Below are positions 4,856-5,043 of a stretch of 5,043 nt of DNA, one piece after another; the first letter of the stretch is position 1, and each line of letters begins with the position of its first letter. Location: NCBI GenBank assembly GCA_964650975.1, contig CAZYWA010000563.1, forward strand, positions 1-5,043, given 5' to 3'. This DNA comes from CAZYWA01 sp964650975 [NCBI: uncultured bacterium]. Lineage in GTDB: Bacteria > JADJOY01. The translations under genes and the position numbers were made by a program. Under the pieces are notes generated by a model. The model was not told the origin of the DNA, made no database searches, and saw nothing but the letters and a program-made list of their open reading frames with translations.

Positions 4856-5043
4856 CACAGGCGACCAGGCGCAGACGCTCGAGCGATTTCCCGCCACGCA
4901 TGCCGCTGATCCAGGCGGCTGAGTTTCTTTCGTCTACACCCTCTGACCCTCCTCGGGGAGCTTTTCAAGCCCCCCGGCCCCGGCGCAGGGCCGGCCATCG
5001 CATCGACGCTGAGGGCAGGCCGGCCTGCATTCGGCCTCGCGCC
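4856..5043. other. Right-hand gap with no supportable gene
   Basis: I find no convincing gene here. An ATG at 4900 opens a plus-strand frame to the window edge (48 codons), and a minus-strand frame is open from the edge to a TAG at 4934-4936 (its end would read GLEKLPEEGQRV); either could be the edge of a neighbouring gene, but neither shows a recognisable domain or good RBS. Other visible items are CTCC-TCGG-GGAG followed by CTTTT at 4949-4965, a weak terminator-like pattern on the plus strand, and a 14-bp palindrome GCAGGCCGGCCTGC at 5015-5028. Confidence 0.4.

Noticed and set aside
4669-4998. Minus-strand open frame across the right gap
   Set aside because: It runs through hairpin locus C and the ligase 3' end, and its basic low-complexity translation shows no domain.

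Overview
This is a GC-rich bacterial window with four protein genes: a hybrid sensor kinase cut by the left edge, a YbaK-type tRNA-editing deacylase on the minus strand, a poorly known two-domain protein, and an acyl-CoA ligase. The high GC in codon third positions, the orphan hybrid kinase with a C-terminal receiver, and the PilZ-like plus helical-repeat protein (a combination I associate with Myxococcota, Desulfobacterota and relatives) suggest a deltaproteobacterium-like organism. That placement is an inference, not something the sequence proves.

Layout: (1) 1-1251, plus strand, C-terminal 416 residues of a PAS/PAC-HisKA-HATPase-REC hybrid kinase. (2) 1252-1427, a 176-bp MITE-like element with 17-bp terminal inverted repeats, flanked by CTAG on both sides; the left CTAG contains the kinase stop codon. 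(3) 1432-1552, a short gap holding one stem-loop with an AGGGAC loop. (4) 1553-2038, minus strand, ybaK; its last codons and stop lie in a perfect 15-bp inverted repeat. (5) 2039-2087, a 49-bp divergent promoter gap. (6) 2088-2891, plus strand, the PilZ-like/helical-repeat protein. (7) 2892-3140, a gap with a two-hairpin repeat, a 12-bp direct repeat and the ligase promoter/RBS region. (8) 3141-4718, plus strand, AMP-forming acyl-CoA ligase with all the class motifs. (9) 4719-5043, a gap with a second two-hairpin repeat and no gene I can support.

The four genes do not form an obvious pathway or operon: kinase and ybaK converge, ybaK and the PilZ-like gene diverge, and 249 bp with strong secondary structure separate the PilZ-like gene from the ligase. 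The most interesting signal is intergenic. Five stem-loops at three loci share a 10-base core (CGGTCCCTCG or its complement) that forms a hexanucleotide loop with its closing CG pairs, while the outer stems differ in sequence yet remain self-complementary. All three loci lie just 3' of a gene, and at each the gene's sense strand meets the GTCCCT loop first.
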